A stretch of DNA of 29,165 bases, taken from assembly GCA_943912755.1 (NCBI GenBank), contig CALTWF010000076.1:1-29165 (forward strand), read 5' to 3'. Positions 29,111 through 29,165 of the stretch are shown piece after piece. The stretch is from an uncultured Pseudomonas sp. Lineage in GTDB: Bacteria > Pseudomonadota > Gammaproteobacteria > Pseudomonadales > Pseudomonadaceae. Numbering within the stretch: the stretch's first letter is position 1; every line of letters starts with the position of its first letter. Position numbers and translations under genes: made by a program. Below the pieces are notes generated by a model that made no database searches, was not told where the DNA came from, and saw nothing but the letters and a program-made list of their open reading frames with translations.

Positions 29111-29165
29111 TGGACTGCCCCAAGAAGTTGGACACTAATCCAACCCTTGGGGGAGTTATGAGCAA
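29111..29165 (+). mobile_element. Probable left end of an IS3-family-like insertion sequence, with transposase start
   Basis: TGGACTGCCCC and AAGTTGGACACT (29111-29135) resemble the terminal repeats of IS3-family elements, which begin TG and often contain CCCCAA...GTTGGACA. GGGGGAG (29149-29155) then precedes ATGAGCAA at 29158, plausibly the first transposase codons, cut by the window edge. Bases 29118-29152 fold into a long hairpin that covers this ribosome-binding site. With only 55 bases visible, the family is tentative and no target duplication can be checked. Confidence 0.5.

Overview
The window reads as chromosomal DNA of a Pseudomonas species, most like the P. putida / P. fluorescens groups. 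The evidence is high GC with strong third-position GC bias, tightly overlapping operons (many ATGA overlaps), several classes of Pseudomonas-type REP sequences in the intergenic gaps, a REP-associated tyrosine transposase (RAYT), and a set of sulfur-starvation genes typical of that genus. Assignments come from reading the translations; no database search was possible.

Layout. (1) 1-653: the 3' end of cysA (sulfate ABC ATPase). (2) 767-3991: a LysR-type regulator divergent from a tonB-exbB-exbD operon that ends in a clear rho-independent terminator. (3) 3992-5393: about 1.4 kb with no convincing protein gene. It holds nested REP inverted repeats of several stem classes, a degenerate half-copy of a structured element, and a full copy of that element (5216-5382) just before a small DUF3077-like gene (5394-5696). 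(4) 5831-8385: an RBBP9/YdeN-like serine hydrolase, a degenerate sigma54-activator-like AAA+ protein and an orphan MetQ-type binding protein. (5) 8689-11639: a complete polar amino-acid-type ABC importer with two permeases, an ATPase and a lipoprotein binding protein. (6) 11744-12709: an orphan Rhs-core protein with an unrecognised C-terminal half. (7) 12817-18019: an RND efflux operon with two membrane-fusion lipoproteins, TriABC-like. (8) 18023-18737: a RAYT gene bracketed by two nearly identical paired REPs. (9) 18760-25185, minus strand: an operon of two DszC-like and one DszA/NtaA-like monooxygenases followed by metQ-metN-metI. (10) 25541-29012: tauABCD, followed by a paired REP and, at the window edge, what looks like the left end of an IS3-family insertion sequence.

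Common theme. cysA, the monooxygenases with MetNIQ, the second MetQ, the importer and tauABCD are what a pseudomonad uses when sulfate is scarce: importing sulfate, sulfonates, methionine-like or other organosulfur compounds and releasing sulfite by oxygenation. Three of these operons share an AT-rich motif (consensus about ATTTATTTTT) upstream of their first genes. The TonB system would energise outer-membrane uptake; its presence in a sulfur locus suggests sulfur-related TonB receptors, which is inference.

The most unusual items are the structured element before the DUF3077-like gene with its decayed second copy, the sigma54-activator-like protein whose GAFTGA loop and arginine-finger positions are all altered and which has no visible DNA-binding domain, the RAYT/REP unit with a hairpin just upstream of the RAYT start, and the possible IS end whose ribosome-binding site lies inside a hairpin built from its terminal sequence.
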